NCBI GenBank assembly: GCA_016873295.1
Contig: VGXM01000012.1
Span: 1 to 64,000 of the forward strand
Direction: 5' to 3'
Source of the DNA: Phycisphaerae bacterium
GTDB taxonomy: Bacteria > Planctomycetota > Phycisphaerae > Phycisphaerales > UBA1924
Length of the DNA: 64,000 nt
A program made the position numbers and the translations under genes. The first letter of the stretch is position 1; each line of letters begins with the position of its first letter. This document shows positions 27,986-36,299 of the stretch, piece by piece. The notes under the pieces were generated by a model. The model did not search any database, was not told the DNA's origin, and worked only from the letters and a program-made list of their open reading frames with translations.

Positions 27986-28747
27986 ATGGTCCTCGGACTG
28001 CTCATCCCGGTGTATAACGAGCGCGCGCTGCTCCGCGAGTCGATCGAGCGGCTGCTGGCGACGCCGACGCCCACGGCCCCCGGGCCCGAGGGCGTGGAGG
28101 CGGGGCTCGACCGCCGCGTCTTCCTCTGCGACGACGGTTCCAGCGACGGCACGACGGAGGTGGTGCGCGAGCTGGGCGAGATGCCCGAGGTCACGCCGCT
28201 CTTCCACCCGGTGAACCAGGGGAAGGGGGCGGCGCTGCGGACGGCCCTGCACGCGGCGGTCGCGGCTTCGTGCGACGTCCTGCTCGTGCACGACGCCGAC
28301 CTGGAGTACGACCCGGCGGACCACGCCGACGTGCTGAGGCCGATCCTGGACGGACGGGCCGACGCGGTCATCGGCTCGCGCTTCCTCGGGCACACGCACC
28401 GCGTGCTCTACTACTGGCACTACGTGGCCAACACCATGATCACGCGCCTGAGCAACATGTTCTCCAACCTCAACCTCTCCGACATCGAGTGCTGCTCCAA
28501 GGCGTTCACGCTGGACGTGGCCCGTCGGCTGACGATCGAGGAGAACCGCTTCGGCGTGGAGCCCGAGCTGGTGGCCAGGCTGGCCCGGATGCGCCTGCCG
28601 GGGCCCGAGGGGCGCGTGCGCCCGCCGCGGATCTACGAGGTGCCCGTCTCCTACGCCGGCCGCACCTACGACGAGGGCAAGAAGATCGGCTGGCGCGACG
28701 GGGTGTCGGCGCTGCGCTGCATCCTGAAGTACGGCGTGCTCGCGTAG
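27986..28747 (+). CDS. Family 2 glycosyltransferase (dolichyl/polyprenyl-phosphate sugar transferase type)
   Basis: A 253-aa GT-A fold transferase of the DPM1/ALG5-like group, which move a sugar from a nucleotide donor to a polyprenyl phosphate. Motifs: VLGLLIPVYNERALL at the N-terminus, CDDGSSDGT nucleotide-binding, NQGKGAALRTAL, the DAD-type metal site HDADLEYDPAD, and VIGSRFLGHTHRV. The C-terminal region EVPVSYAGRTYDEGKKIGW RDG is typical of this family. It has no membrane segments, so it resembles the soluble DPM1-type enzymes. ATG at 27986, 9 bp after mutY. Confidence 0.85.
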   Translation: MVLGLLIPVYNERALLRESIERLLATPTPTAPGPEGVEAGLDRRVFLCDDGSSDGTTEVVRELGEMPEVTPLFHPVNQGKGAALRTALHAAVAASCDVLLVHDADLEYDPADHADVLRPILDGRADAVIGSRFLGHTHRVLYYWHYVANTMITRLSNMFSNLNLSDIECCSKAFTLDVARRLTIEENRFGVEPELVARLARMRLPGPEGRVRPPRIYEVPVSYAGRTYDEGKKIGWRDGVSALRCILKYGVLA

Positions 28748-28755
28748 GCGGCGCG

Positions 28756-30012
28756 TCAGCACCCGGCGTTGGAGAGGTTGAGGAACTCGAGCAGGTCGTT
28801 GAAGTCGACCACGCCGTCGGCGTTGAGGTCGGCGTACTCGCCCGCGGCGTTGAAGTCGTTGAGGAACCCGAGCAGGTCGTTGAAGTCGACCACGCCGTCG
28901 CCCGTCCAGTCGGCGCGGCAGGCGGGCGGCGCCCATCGCGCGAGGAACGGGGACGGGGCGCCGCCGGCGTGGGTGAAGGTGCCGCCGGCGTAGAGGGCGG
29001 GGGGGATGGGCCCGGGTCCGTCGTCGTCGAAGACGGCGAGGGTCTCGACGCTGCCGCCCGTGAGGCCGGGGCCCAGCGGGGTCCAGCGTCCGTTCTTCCA
29101 GCGGGCGATGGCGGCGACGGGGGCTCCGCCCGCCGAGGTGATCGTCCCCGCGGCGTAGAGGGCGGGGCCGCTGCCGTCGTCGTAGGAGGCCAGGGCTCGG
29201 ACCGGCCCGACGGTGCCGGCGCCGAGCCCCGACCACGCCGAGCCGTCGTAGCGGGCGAGGGTGACGGTGGGGCCCGACCCGGGGCCGCCCACGAACAGGG
29301 CCGGTCCGGCGCCGTCGTCGTGGACGACCATGGCGTCGGGTCGGAAGGGGAGCTGCGCGCCGATGCCGGTCCACGCCGAGCCGTTCCACACGCCGACGCG
29401 GTCACTGGTGGGGGCGGTCACCGGGGGCCAACTGGCGTAGAGGCGTGGTCCGGAGCCGTGGTCGAAGACGGTCAGGGCCCGCGCGACGCTGATGATGCCG
29501 CGGCCGGGTCCGGACCAGGCCGCCCCGTCGAAGCGCGCGATGTAGTCGCTGCCGTGGAAGCCGATGACGGGCGTCGACACGAAGAGGCTGGGGCCCGAGC
29601 CATCGTCGAAGACGCCCAGGCCGCCCACCCACGGGGTGGGCGAGCCGGGGAGGCCGGCCCAGGCGGCGCCGACGAGCGCGGCGACGTTTCGCCCGGCAAC
29701 GTTGAGGAACCCGCCGGCGACCAGTCGCGGCTGGCCCTGGTAGGGGAACACCGCGAGCGTCAGCACCTCGGTGCCGACGCCCGGCCCGGGCTCGAACGCC
29801 GATCCGGTCCAGGCGACCAGGTTGGGCGATGGGATCGAGCCGGCGCCGGCGAACACGCCTCCCAGGTACAGCCTCGGGCCGCTCGGCGTCTCCATTGCCT
29901 GCATGGCGCTGACGCGCCCCGTGGGCCCGCCCGGCACGGTGGACCAACCGGGGGGCGCGGCGAAGGCGGGAGCGGCCAGGCACGTCACACCGATCGTCCT
30001 GATCCAGCTCAT
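28756..30012 (-). CDS. Secreted Kelch-like repeat protein with dockerin tail
   Basis: A 418-aa exported protein, a shorter relative of the protein at 5690-8341. Signal peptide MSWIRTIGVTCLAAPAFAAP from the ATG at 30012. Seven or so repeats of the type 'LAVFDDGSGPxLYxGGxFTxAGGxxVxxIARWxxxxWxPLGxG' indicate a beta-propeller. The tail has loops DWTGDGVVDFND and DLNADGVVDFND and ends NAGC. It is convergent with the glycosyltransferase gene (8 bp apart) and divergent from the Ntn-hydrolase gene. Its promoter is proposed at 30043-30071. No ligand or enzyme function can be read. Confidence 0.82.
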   Translation of the reverse strand: MSWIRTIGVTCLAAPAFAAPPGWSTVPGGPTGRVSAMQAMETPSGPRLYLGGVFAGAGSIPSPNLVAWTGSAFEPGPGVGTEVLTLAVFPYQGQPRLVAGGFLNVAGRNVAALVGAAWAGLPGSPTPWVGGLGVFDDGSGPSLFVSTPVIGFHGSDYIARFDGAAWSGPGRGIISVARALTVFDHGSGPRLYASWPPVTAPTSDRVGVWNGSAWTGIGAQLPFRPDAMVVHDDGAGPALFVGGPGSGPTVTLARYDGSAWSGLGAGTVGPVRALASYDDGSGPALYAAGTITSAGGAPVAAIARWKNGRWTPLGPGLTGGSVETLAVFDDDGPGPIPPALYAGGTFTHAGGAPSPFLARWAPPACRADWTGDGVVDFNDLLGFLNDFNAAGEYADLNADGVVDFNDLLEFLNLSNAGC

Positions 30013-30042
30013 GGACCGACCCCACCCCGGCACGCATGGATC

Positions 30043-30071
30043 AGTATCCCACATGGGGGCGCTCGATGCAA
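30043..30071 (-). promoter_or_regulatory. Promoter of the 28756-30012 secreted-protein gene
   Basis: On the minus strand TTGCAT (30066-30071), a 17-bp spacer and GATACT (30043-30048), giving a leader of about 25-30 nt before the ATG at 30012. Confidence 0.4.
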
Positions 30072-30133
30072 GGGCTCTCTCCGTCCCGGGCGCCGTGCCC
30101 GGAGCGGGGCACGATCGGCTCGTATCATTATTC

Positions 30134-31180
30134 ATGCGGCCCGCCGCCCCCACGCCGCGACCCTGCCCGGAGATGACGCTTGATCTGTCGGGCCCGCCCG
30201 GGTCGGGCTACGCCGGGCAGCCCGAGTGGGCCCGGGCCCACGCCCGCGACCTTGTCATGACCTTCACCGAGCACCTGCCGCGGGCCTGGCACGCGCTGGC
30301 GGACCTCGTGCGCGTGCGCACGCGGGGGCGGTTCGACGCGGAGGTGCGGGCCATCGCGGCGTGGGCCGGGGTGCCCTGGCGTCGGGCGATGCTCGGGAAC
30401 GTCGCGGCGGAGTTGGCGCTGGGGCGCCTCGCCGCGCGCCCCAGGCCCGCCGACGGCGCCGATCCGCCCTTGGCGCTCGACCGCTCCCACACGGGCCTGC
30501 CGGGGTGCTCGACGCTGGCCCTGGCGACGCCCTCGGGCCCGGTGCTGGCCCGGAACCTGGACTTCTGGCCCCCGGAGGTGCTGTCGCGGACGAGCGCGGT
30601 TGTGCGGTACCGCGACGCGGCGGGCGAGCGGTTCACCGTCGCCGCGTGGCCCGGATCGGTCGCGGTGGCGACGGGGCTGTCGCACCGGGGCGGGTTCGCG
30701 CTGGCGACCAACGCCGTGCCGGTGGGCGGGCGCGTCAACCCGCTGGGGTGGCCCGTCCTGCTGGCGATGCGCGGCGTGCTCGAGGACGCGCGCTCGTTCG
30801 AGCAGGCCTTGGACATGGTGGTGCGCGCGCGGCTGGCCGGCCCCGTCGCGGTGATCCTCTGCGGCACGCGCAACGAGCAACGCGCGGTGGTGGAGCGGAT
30901 CCCGGGGCGCGCGGGCGTCCGGCGCCCCGAGCGCGACGGAGCGCCCCTGGTCGCGACCAACGACTGCCGGGCCGTGCCACCGCCGGCCCGAATCCCCGCG
31001 TGGTTCCGCACGTCGGGCCCGCGCTTCGAGCGCCTGGCGGCCCTGGCGGACGGGAGCGTCGATCCCGACGACGACCGCCTGCTGGGCATGCTCACCGACC
31101 CCGGCGTGCGCCAATCGTTCACGGCCCAGCACGCGATCATCCGACCGGGGCACGGGGTGGTGCGGATGTGGGCGGCGTAG
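30134..31180 (+). CDS. Ntn-hydrolase, C45 acyltransferase/acid-ceramidase-like
   Basis: A 348-aa protein resembling the C45 (acyl-CoA:6-aminopenicillanate acyltransferase) and choloylglycine-type N-terminal nucleophile amidases. The key segment is LPGCSTLALATPSGPVLARNLDFWP: the Cys after Gly is the expected nucleophile generated by self-cleavage, and ARNLDF is the conserved Arg-Asn-Asp block. Further family-like elements are AVATGLSHRGGFALATNAVP and LVATNDC. No signal peptide is seen. The start is uncertain: ATG 30134 has a TATCAT box only 5 nt upstream, so the ATG at 30173 (MTLDLSG) could be the real one. The substrate is unknown. Confidence 0.72.
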   Translation: MRPAAPTPRPCPEMTLDLSGPPGSGYAGQPEWARAHARDLVMTFTEHLPRAWHALADLVRVRTRGRFDAEVRAIAAWAGVPWRRAMLGNVAAELALGRLAARPRPADGADPPLALDRSHTGLPGCSTLALATPSGPVLARNLDFWPPEVLSRTSAVVRYRDAAGERFTVAAWPGSVAVATGLSHRGGFALATNAVPVGGRVNPLGWPVLLAMRGVLEDARSFEQALDMVVRARLAGPVAVILCGTRNEQRAVVERIPGRAGVRRPERDGAPLVATNDCRAVPPPARIPAWFRTSGPRFERLAALADGSVDPDDDRLLGMLTDPGVRQSFTAQHAIIRPGHGVVRMWAA

Positions 31181-31236
31181 GGGGGCGGGGCGCCGAGATC
31201 GACGAGCCGATCTCGGAGGCGCGGGCTGGGGGCGGG

Positions 31237-32934
31237 TCAGTGGAAGATGCGCGGGCCTTCGCCGGCCTGGGGCTTGCTGGCGGCGGTCTCGGAGGGGTCG
31301 AACTTCGCCGACGTGTCCGCGGGGAGGATGACGCGGAAGGTCGCGCCCTTGCCGGGGGCCGATTCGACGCTCACGCGGCCCTTGTGCTCCTCCACGATCC
31401 GCGTCGCGACCGCCAGGCCCAGGCCCGTGCCCCGCCCGCCCTTGGTGGTGTTGAAGGGTTCGAAGATCCACGCCTGGCGGTCGAGGGGGATGCCCGGCCC
31501 GTTGTCGATGACGAGTACCTCCGCCGTCGGCCCGCTCCAGCCCTCCAGCCGCCCCGACCCGCCCGCGGGGTGGTAGGCGACGCGCACGGTGACGACGCCC
31601 TTCTTGGCCTCGACGGCTTCGAGGGCGTTGGTGAGGAGGTTCATGAGGGCCTGGTGCATGAGCGTCGGGTCCATGAGCATGGGGGGCAGCTCCGGATCGA
31701 CGTCGATGATGAGGGCGACCTGCCGGGCCTCGCACACGCCCTGGAGGAGCTGGGTGCAGTCGGCGAGCAACCCGCCCAGGCGCGTCACCTCCGGCTCGAT
31801 GGAGCGCTGCCGGCTGTAGGTGAGCATGTTGAGCGTGAGGGCGACGATGCGGTCGATGTTCCGCTTGAGGATCGACCACCCGCCCTTGGCGATGGTCACG
31901 TCGTCCTTCTTGAGCCCCAGCTCGACCACGTCGGCCCCGCCGCGGAGGCCCTGGAGGATGTTCTTGATCGCGTGGCTGAGGGACGCGACGGTCTCGCCCA
32001 TGGCGGCGAGGCGCTCGCTGTGGAGCTGGCGCCCCCGCAGGTCGAGGTTGGCCAGGGCCATGCCCGTGTGCAGCCCGATGGTGTTGAGCAGGGCGAGCTG
32101 CCCGCCCGTGAAGCCCGGGGCGGCCATCGACCCATCGACGTAGATCGCCCCGTACGTGCGCTCGCGGAAGCGGATGGGCGAGCACATGGCCGAGCGGATC
32201 GCCAGGCGCTGCACGCTGTCGTGCCCCGCGAAGCGCTGGTCGCTCATGGCGTTCTGGCTCAGCACGCCCTCGCCCCGCGTGATCGCGTGCTGGAGGATGG
32301 TGCGGCTGACGTGGATCTTGGCCTCCTCCTGCCCCTTGGGAGGCGTGCGGTAGCGCACCACCTCCGCCGACCAGGCCTGGTCGGGCTGCACCGCCATCAC
32401 GAACCCGCGCTCGGGGCGGAACTGCTCGAAGACCAGCCCCAGCACCGCCGACAGCAGCTCCTTGCGGTCCATCACCCGCGAGGAGAGCAGCGAGGCCAAC
32501 TGCTGGAGCACGCGCAGGTGCTCGACGGCCCACCCCGCCCCCGCCTCGGCCAGCAGCACCGAGTCGTCGCTGCTGGGGATCACGCGCTCGACCGTGGCGT
32601 CGAGCTGGTCGGGGCGCATGAGGCGGACCAGGTCGGGCCCGCTGTCGCGCGTGCCGAAGACCAGCACCGACGACCCGACGCGGATCTGGTCCCCCGGCAC
32701 CAGGCGCACGCGCCCCTCGATCCGCACGCCGTTCACGAACGTCCCGTTCTGGCTCGACAGGTCGCCGAGCCACCACTTGCCGTCGTCGGGGGTGAGCTCG
32801 GCGTGCCGCCGGCTCACCGCCCTGTCGCCGATGGGTAGGGCCTCGCTGGATCGCCCAAGGAGCTGGGGCTGCCCGTCGGGCAGCTCGAGCGTCTTGCCCT
32901 TGTCCGGGCCCTGGATGACGGTGAGCACCAGCAC
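31237..32934 (-). CDS. Sensor histidine kinase with FHA and GAF domains
   Basis: A 565-aa cytoplasmic kinase. Domains in order: FHA phosphothreonine-binding domain (about 1-95; LLGRSSEALPIGDRAVSRRH, LSSQNGTFVNGV), GAF sensor domain (about 150-310; RPERGFVMAVQPDQ, MCSPIRFRERTYGAIYVDG), then dimerisation/phosphoacceptor helix with His in LSHAIKNILQGL, and the HATPase domain with N box LMNLLTNALEAV, G1 VIDNGPGIP and G2 GRGTGLGLAVATRIV. No membrane segment or receiver domain is present, and no response regulator gene lies adjacent, so it is an orphan kinase. Start codon is uncertain: GTG 32934 or TTG 32940, with no clear ribosome-binding site. Confidence 0.88.
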   Translation of the reverse strand: MLVLTVIQGPDKGKTLELPDGQPQLLGRSSEALPIGDRAVSRRHAELTPDDGKWWLGDLSSQNGTFVNGVRIEGRVRLVPGDQIRVGSSVLVFGTRDSGPDLVRLMRPDQLDATVERVIPSSDDSVLLAEAGAGWAVEHLRVLQQLASLLSSRVMDRKELLSAVLGLVFEQFRPERGFVMAVQPDQAWSAEVVRYRTPPKGQEEAKIHVSRTILQHAITRGEGVLSQNAMSDQRFAGHDSVQRLAIRSAMCSPIRFRERTYGAIYVDGSMAAPGFTGGQLALLNTIGLHTGMALANLDLRGRQLHSERLAAMGETVASLSHAIKNILQGLRGGADVVELGLKKDDVTIAKGGWSILKRNIDRIVALTLNMLTYSRQRSIEPEVTRLGGLLADCTQLLQGVCEARQVALIIDVDPELPPMLMDPTLMHQALMNLLTNALEAVEAKKGVVTVRVAYHPAGGSGRLEGWSGPTAEVLVIDNGPGIPLDRQAWIFEPFNTTKGGRGTGLGLAVATRIVEEHKGRVSVESAPGKGATFRVILPADTSAKFDPSETAASKPQAGEGPRIFH

Positions 32935-33094
32935 GGGCAATCGTATCGACGATCGACGCCTCCGCGCTCCGGGGACCCGCGCCCGCGGGACGGGCCCGAC
33001 GGGCTCCGGGGTGCTTGCGGGCCCGGGAGCGCGGGAGTGCCGCGGCGTCGCGGGGCGATGAGGACGCGACCCCACGCGCGCCGCCCCCGCACTC

Positions 33095-33613
33095 CTACGA
33101 GCCCCGCGAGGTCGCCCCGCTCCCCGCCCGGCGGGCCTTGACCAGGAGCCGCGACAGCGCGGCGAGGTCGGCGCGGGTCATGTGCGCCAACTGCGCGCGG
33201 TGCAGGGCCAGCAGGGGCCGGTCGATCGCCGCCAGGACCGCCAGGCCCTCCCCGGTGATCCGGACATAGACGACGCGGCGGTCGCGGGTGCAACGCCTCC
33301 GCTCGACGTACCCCTGCCGCACCAGGCGATCGACCAGGCGCGTCACGTCGGGCACGCGCGTGACCAGTTCGGCGCCGATCTCGGCGCAGCGCCGGCCCAT
33401 GTGCGCGGCGCGGCTGGGGCTGGTCCGGAGCGAGCCCCGCAGGATCCGCAGCACGTTGTACGCCGAGGGGGAGAGGGCGTGCCGGCCCAGGAGGTGCTCG
33501 ATCGGCCCGCTCAACTCGCCGTGCGTTCGCGCCAGGTTGAGGAAGGCCTCGACCTCCGGGGAGTCGAAGGGCTTCTTCTTCCCGATCTCGTGCTGGAGCG
33601 AGCGGGCGGGCAT
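33095..33613 (-). CDS. MarR-family transcriptional regulator
   Basis: A 172-aa winged-helix regulator. MarR features: a long first helix (EVEAFLNLARTHGELSGPIEHLL), the recognition region RVPDVTRLVDRLVRQGYVER and the wing RRCTRDRRVVYVRITGEG. ATG at 33613 without a clear ribosome-binding site. Just upstream, GGTAC is repeated directly after 8 bp, a possible binding site. It is divergent from the methyltransferase gene at 33725, about 110 bp apart, so it may control that gene or itself. The ligand is unknown. Confidence 0.85.
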   Translation of the reverse strand: MPARSLQHEIGKKKPFDSPEVEAFLNLARTHGELSGPIEHLLGRHALSPSAYNVLRILRGSLRTSPSRAAHMGRRCAEIGAELVTRVPDVTRLVDRLVRQGYVERRRCTRDRRVVYVRITGEGLAVLAAIDRPLLALHRAQLAHMTRADLAALSRLLVKARRAGSGATSRGS

Positions 33614-33724
33614 GGTACCGTCGGATGGTACTCGCAGGACGCGGATCCAACGCCCCCGGGCGCGTTCCGCGCTATGCTGAGTTCGCCGCCCCGCGCGGGA
33701 CGCGGATTCTCGGACCACCCCGCC

Positions 33725-34318
33725 ATGGACCTGCTCACACACGCCGACGGACACGTGCTCGGATGGCGGATCGGGCGGCGCCCCGGCGAGGCCACCGCCA
33801 CGCGCTCGCTCCGTTCGCCGCTGGGGACGCTGGTCGTCACCGCCAGCGAGCGCGGCGTGGTCGGGTGCCGGTTCGCCCTCGAGCGCGACGAGGGCCACGG
33901 GCCCTCGGCCCGCGACGGGCCGGCGCTCGCGCACGCCCGGCGCGCCGCCGACGAACTCGACGAGTACTTCGCGGGCGCCAGGCGCCAGTTCGGGGTCGCG
34001 CTGGACCTGCGGGGGACGCCCTTCCAGATCGCGGCGTGGCGGGTCCTCTGCGAGATCCCCTTCGGCGCGGTGATCAGCTACGGCGAGCAGGCGGCCCGCA
34101 TGGAGCGCCCCGACGCGGCCCGGGCGGTGGGGCGGGCGAACGGCGCCAACCCCATCGCCGTGATCGTGCCGTGTCACCGGGTGGTGGCGTCCACGGGCAG
34201 GCTGCACGGGTACGCCGGGGGGCTGGACCGCAAGCGCTGGCTCCTCGAACACGAGGTGGGCCCGCTCAACGGCTCGGCGCTGGAGGCAACGGACGGGGCG
34301 CTCCTCTGGGCGCGGTAG
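33725..34318 (+). CDS. ogt: Methylated-DNA-[protein]-cysteine S-methyltransferase
   Basis: A suicide DNA-repair enzyme taking the alkyl group from O6-alkylguanine. 197 aa. The active-site motif is IAVIVPCHRVV with the acceptor Cys; other conserved parts are FQIAAWRVLCEIPFG, ISYGEQAARM and GYAGGLDRKRWLLEHE. It has no Ada-type N-terminal regulatory domain, so it is of the Ogt type. ATG 33725 (MDLLTHADGHVLGW) is chosen; an ATG at 33674 in the same frame adds a low-complexity stretch. It is divergent from a MarR regulator. Confidence 0.92.
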   Translation: MDLLTHADGHVLGWRIGRRPGEATATRSLRSPLGTLVVTASERGVVGCRFALERDEGHGPSARDGPALAHARRAADELDEYFAGARRQFGVALDLRGTPFQIAAWRVLCEIPFGAVISYGEQAARMERPDAARAVGRANGANPIAVIVPCHRVVASTGRLHGYAGGLDRKRWLLEHEVGPLNGSALEATDGALLWAR

Positions 34319-34402
34319 CACCACGCCGAGAAGCCGCGAGGGCGTCGGGGCCGCGTTGTGGCGATCGGGCCCGCCCGCGGCGTGCGGCGCGAGCCGGGCT
34401 CG

Positions 34403-34411
34403 TGGTATACT
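34403..34411 (+). promoter_or_regulatory. Extended -10 promoter element of the carbamoyltransferase cassette
   Basis: TGG directly followed by TATACT (34406-34411) matches an extended -10. No good -35 is seen. It is 40 bp before the ATG of the carbamoyltransferase and could drive the four-gene cassette 34451-38238. Confidence 0.4.
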
Positions 34412-34450
34412 CGGCAACCGCGGGAGAAGCGGCGCGCACGGAGGTTCGCA

Positions 34451-36289
34451 ATGACGGCGATCCTGGGGGTCTCGGCGTATTACCACGACTCCGCCGCCGC
34501 GCTCGTCGTGGACGGTCGGATCGTCGCCGCCGCCCAGGAAGAGCGGTTCTCGCGCAAGAAGCACGACGACCGCTTTCCCATCCACGCGATCGACTATTGC
34601 CTGCGTGAGGCGGGTCTGGGGCCCGGTGAGCTCGATTACGTCGGGTTCTACGACAAGCCGCTGCTCAAGTTCGAGCGACTGCTGGAGACCTACCTGGCGT
34701 ACGCGCCGGCGGGCTTCGCCAGCTTCTGCCAGGCCATGCCCCTGTGGCTCAAGCAGAAGCTCTACCTGCCCCGCGAGATGCGCCGCGAGCTCAAGGGCCA
34801 GTACCGCCGGCGCTTCGTGTTCACGGAGCACCACCAGTCCCACGCCGCCAGCGCCTTCTTCCCCTCGCCCTTCGAGGAGGCCGCCGTGCTCACGCTCGAC
34901 GGCGTGGGCGAGTGGGCCACGGCGTCGCTGGGCGTCGGTCGCGGGAACCGCGTGGAGCTCTCGCACGAGATGCGCTTCCCGCACTCCCTGGGCCTGCTCT
35001 ACTCCGCCTTCACCTACTTCACCGGGTTCAAGGTCAACTCGGGCGAGTACAAGCTCATGGGCCTGGCGCCCTACGGCGAGCCGCGCTTCACCGACCTGAT
35101 CCGCAAGGAACTCCTGGACGTCAAGGACGACGGCTCCTTCCGCATGGACATGCGCTACTTCCACTACTGCCAGGGCCTCACCATGACCAACGACCGCTTC
35201 GCGCGCCTGTTCGGCGGACCGCCCCGCGACCCGGAGTCCAGGCTCACGCAGCGCGAGATGGACATCGCCGCCTCCATCCAGAAGGTCACCGAGGAGATCA
35301 TGCTCAAGGCGGCCCGGCACGCCCACCGCCTCACGGGCATGAAGAACCTCTGCCTGGCGGGGGGCGTGGCCCTCAACTGCGTGGGCAACGGCGTGATCCG
35401 GCGCGAGGGGCCCTTCGACGACCTGTGGATCCAGCCGGCGGCGGGCGACGCCGGCGGCGCGCTGGGCGTGGCCCAGTTCATCTGGCACCAGCTCCTCGAC
35501 AAGCCCCGCACCGTGGGCGCCCGCGATTCGCAGCGGGGAAGCTACCTCGGCCCGAGCTTCGACGAGCGCGACATCCGCGCCTTCCTCGACGCCAAGGGGG
35601 CCAAGTACCGGCACTTCGAGTCCGACGAGGACCTCTGCGGGTTTGTCGCGGACCGGATGGCGGAGGAGAAGGTCGTGGGCTGGATGAACGGTCGGATGGA
35701 GTTCGGGCCGCGGGCGCTGGGCGCCCGCTCGATCCTGGGCGACGCCCGCTCGACGAAGATGCAGTCGGTCATGAACCTGAAGATCAAGTTCCGCGAATCG
35801 TTCCGTCCGTTCGCGCCCTCGGTGCTGGAGGAGCGCGTCGACGAGTTCTTCGCGATGCGCCCGCGCGAGCAGTCGCCCTACATGCTGCTGGTGGCGCCGG
35901 TGCGGGAGGAGAAGCGGCTGTCCGCCAACGGGCAGGGCGACGGGCTCTTCGGGATCGACAAGCTCAAGGTGCAGCGATCCGTCGTGCCGGCGATCACGCA
36001 CGTGGACTGCTCGGCGCGCGTGCAGACCGTCGACGCCGAGCGCCACGGTCGGTACTACACGCTGCTCAAGGCCTTCGAGCGCCGCACGGGCTGCCCGGTC
36101 ATCATCAACACGAGCTTCAACGTGCGGTCGGAGCCGATCGTCTGCTCGCACGAGCACGCCTTCCGCTGCTTCATGGGCACGAACATGGACGTGCTCGTGC
36201 TGGAGCGGTTCGTGCTGTTGAAGGACGAGCAGCCCAACGCCAGGGACCACAAGGACGATTCCTACCTCGACCAGTTCGAGCTGGACTGA
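34451..36289 (+). CDS. Carbamoyltransferase (NodU/CmcH/TobZ family)
   Basis: A 612-aa enzyme transferring a carbamoyl group from carbamoyl phosphate to a hydroxyl, usually on a sugar or natural product. The N-terminal Kae1-like domain starts ILGVSAYYHDSAAALVVDG and has EEHHQSHAASAF-type metal ligands (TEHHQSHAASAFFPSPF), LTLDGVGEWAT and CLAGGVALNCVGNG. The C-terminal YrdC-like domain has MEFGPRALGARSILGD, FRESFRPFAPSVL and INTSFNVRSEPIV. Length and motifs are complete. ATG at 34451 with GGAGG 6 nt upstream. It heads a tight same-strand group with an SGNH hydrolase, an SxtJ-like membrane protein and a DUF5989 protein, a combination seen in other bacteria. The acceptor substrate is unknown; an extracellular glycan is a reasonable guess. 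Confidence 0.92.
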   Translation: MTAILGVSAYYHDSAAALVVDGRIVAAAQEERFSRKKHDDRFPIHAIDYCLREAGLGPGELDYVGFYDKPLLKFERLLETYLAYAPAGFASFCQAMPLWLKQKLYLPREMRRELKGQYRRRFVFTEHHQSHAASAFFPSPFEEAAVLTLDGVGEWATASLGVGRGNRVELSHEMRFPHSLGLLYSAFTYFTGFKVNSGEYKLMGLAPYGEPRFTDLIRKELLDVKDDGSFRMDMRYFHYCQGLTMTNDRFARLFGGPPRDPESRLTQREMDIAASIQKVTEEIMLKAARHAHRLTGMKNLCLAGGVALNCVGNGVIRREGPFDDLWIQPAAGDAGGALGVAQFIWHQLLDKPRTVGARDSQRGSYLGPSFDERDIRAFLDAKGAKYRHFESDEDLCGFVADRMAEEKVVGWMNGRMEFGPRALGARSILGDARSTKMQSVMNLKIKFRESFRPFAPSVLEERVDEFFAMRPREQSPYMLLVAPVREEKRLSANGQGDGLFGIDKLKVQRSVVPAITHVDCSARVQTVDAERHGRYYTLLKAFERRTGCPVIINTSFNVRSEPIVCSHEHAFRCFMGTNMDVLVLERFVLLKDEQPNARDHKDDSYLDQFELD

Positions 36290-36299
36290 CCGCCTCGCC

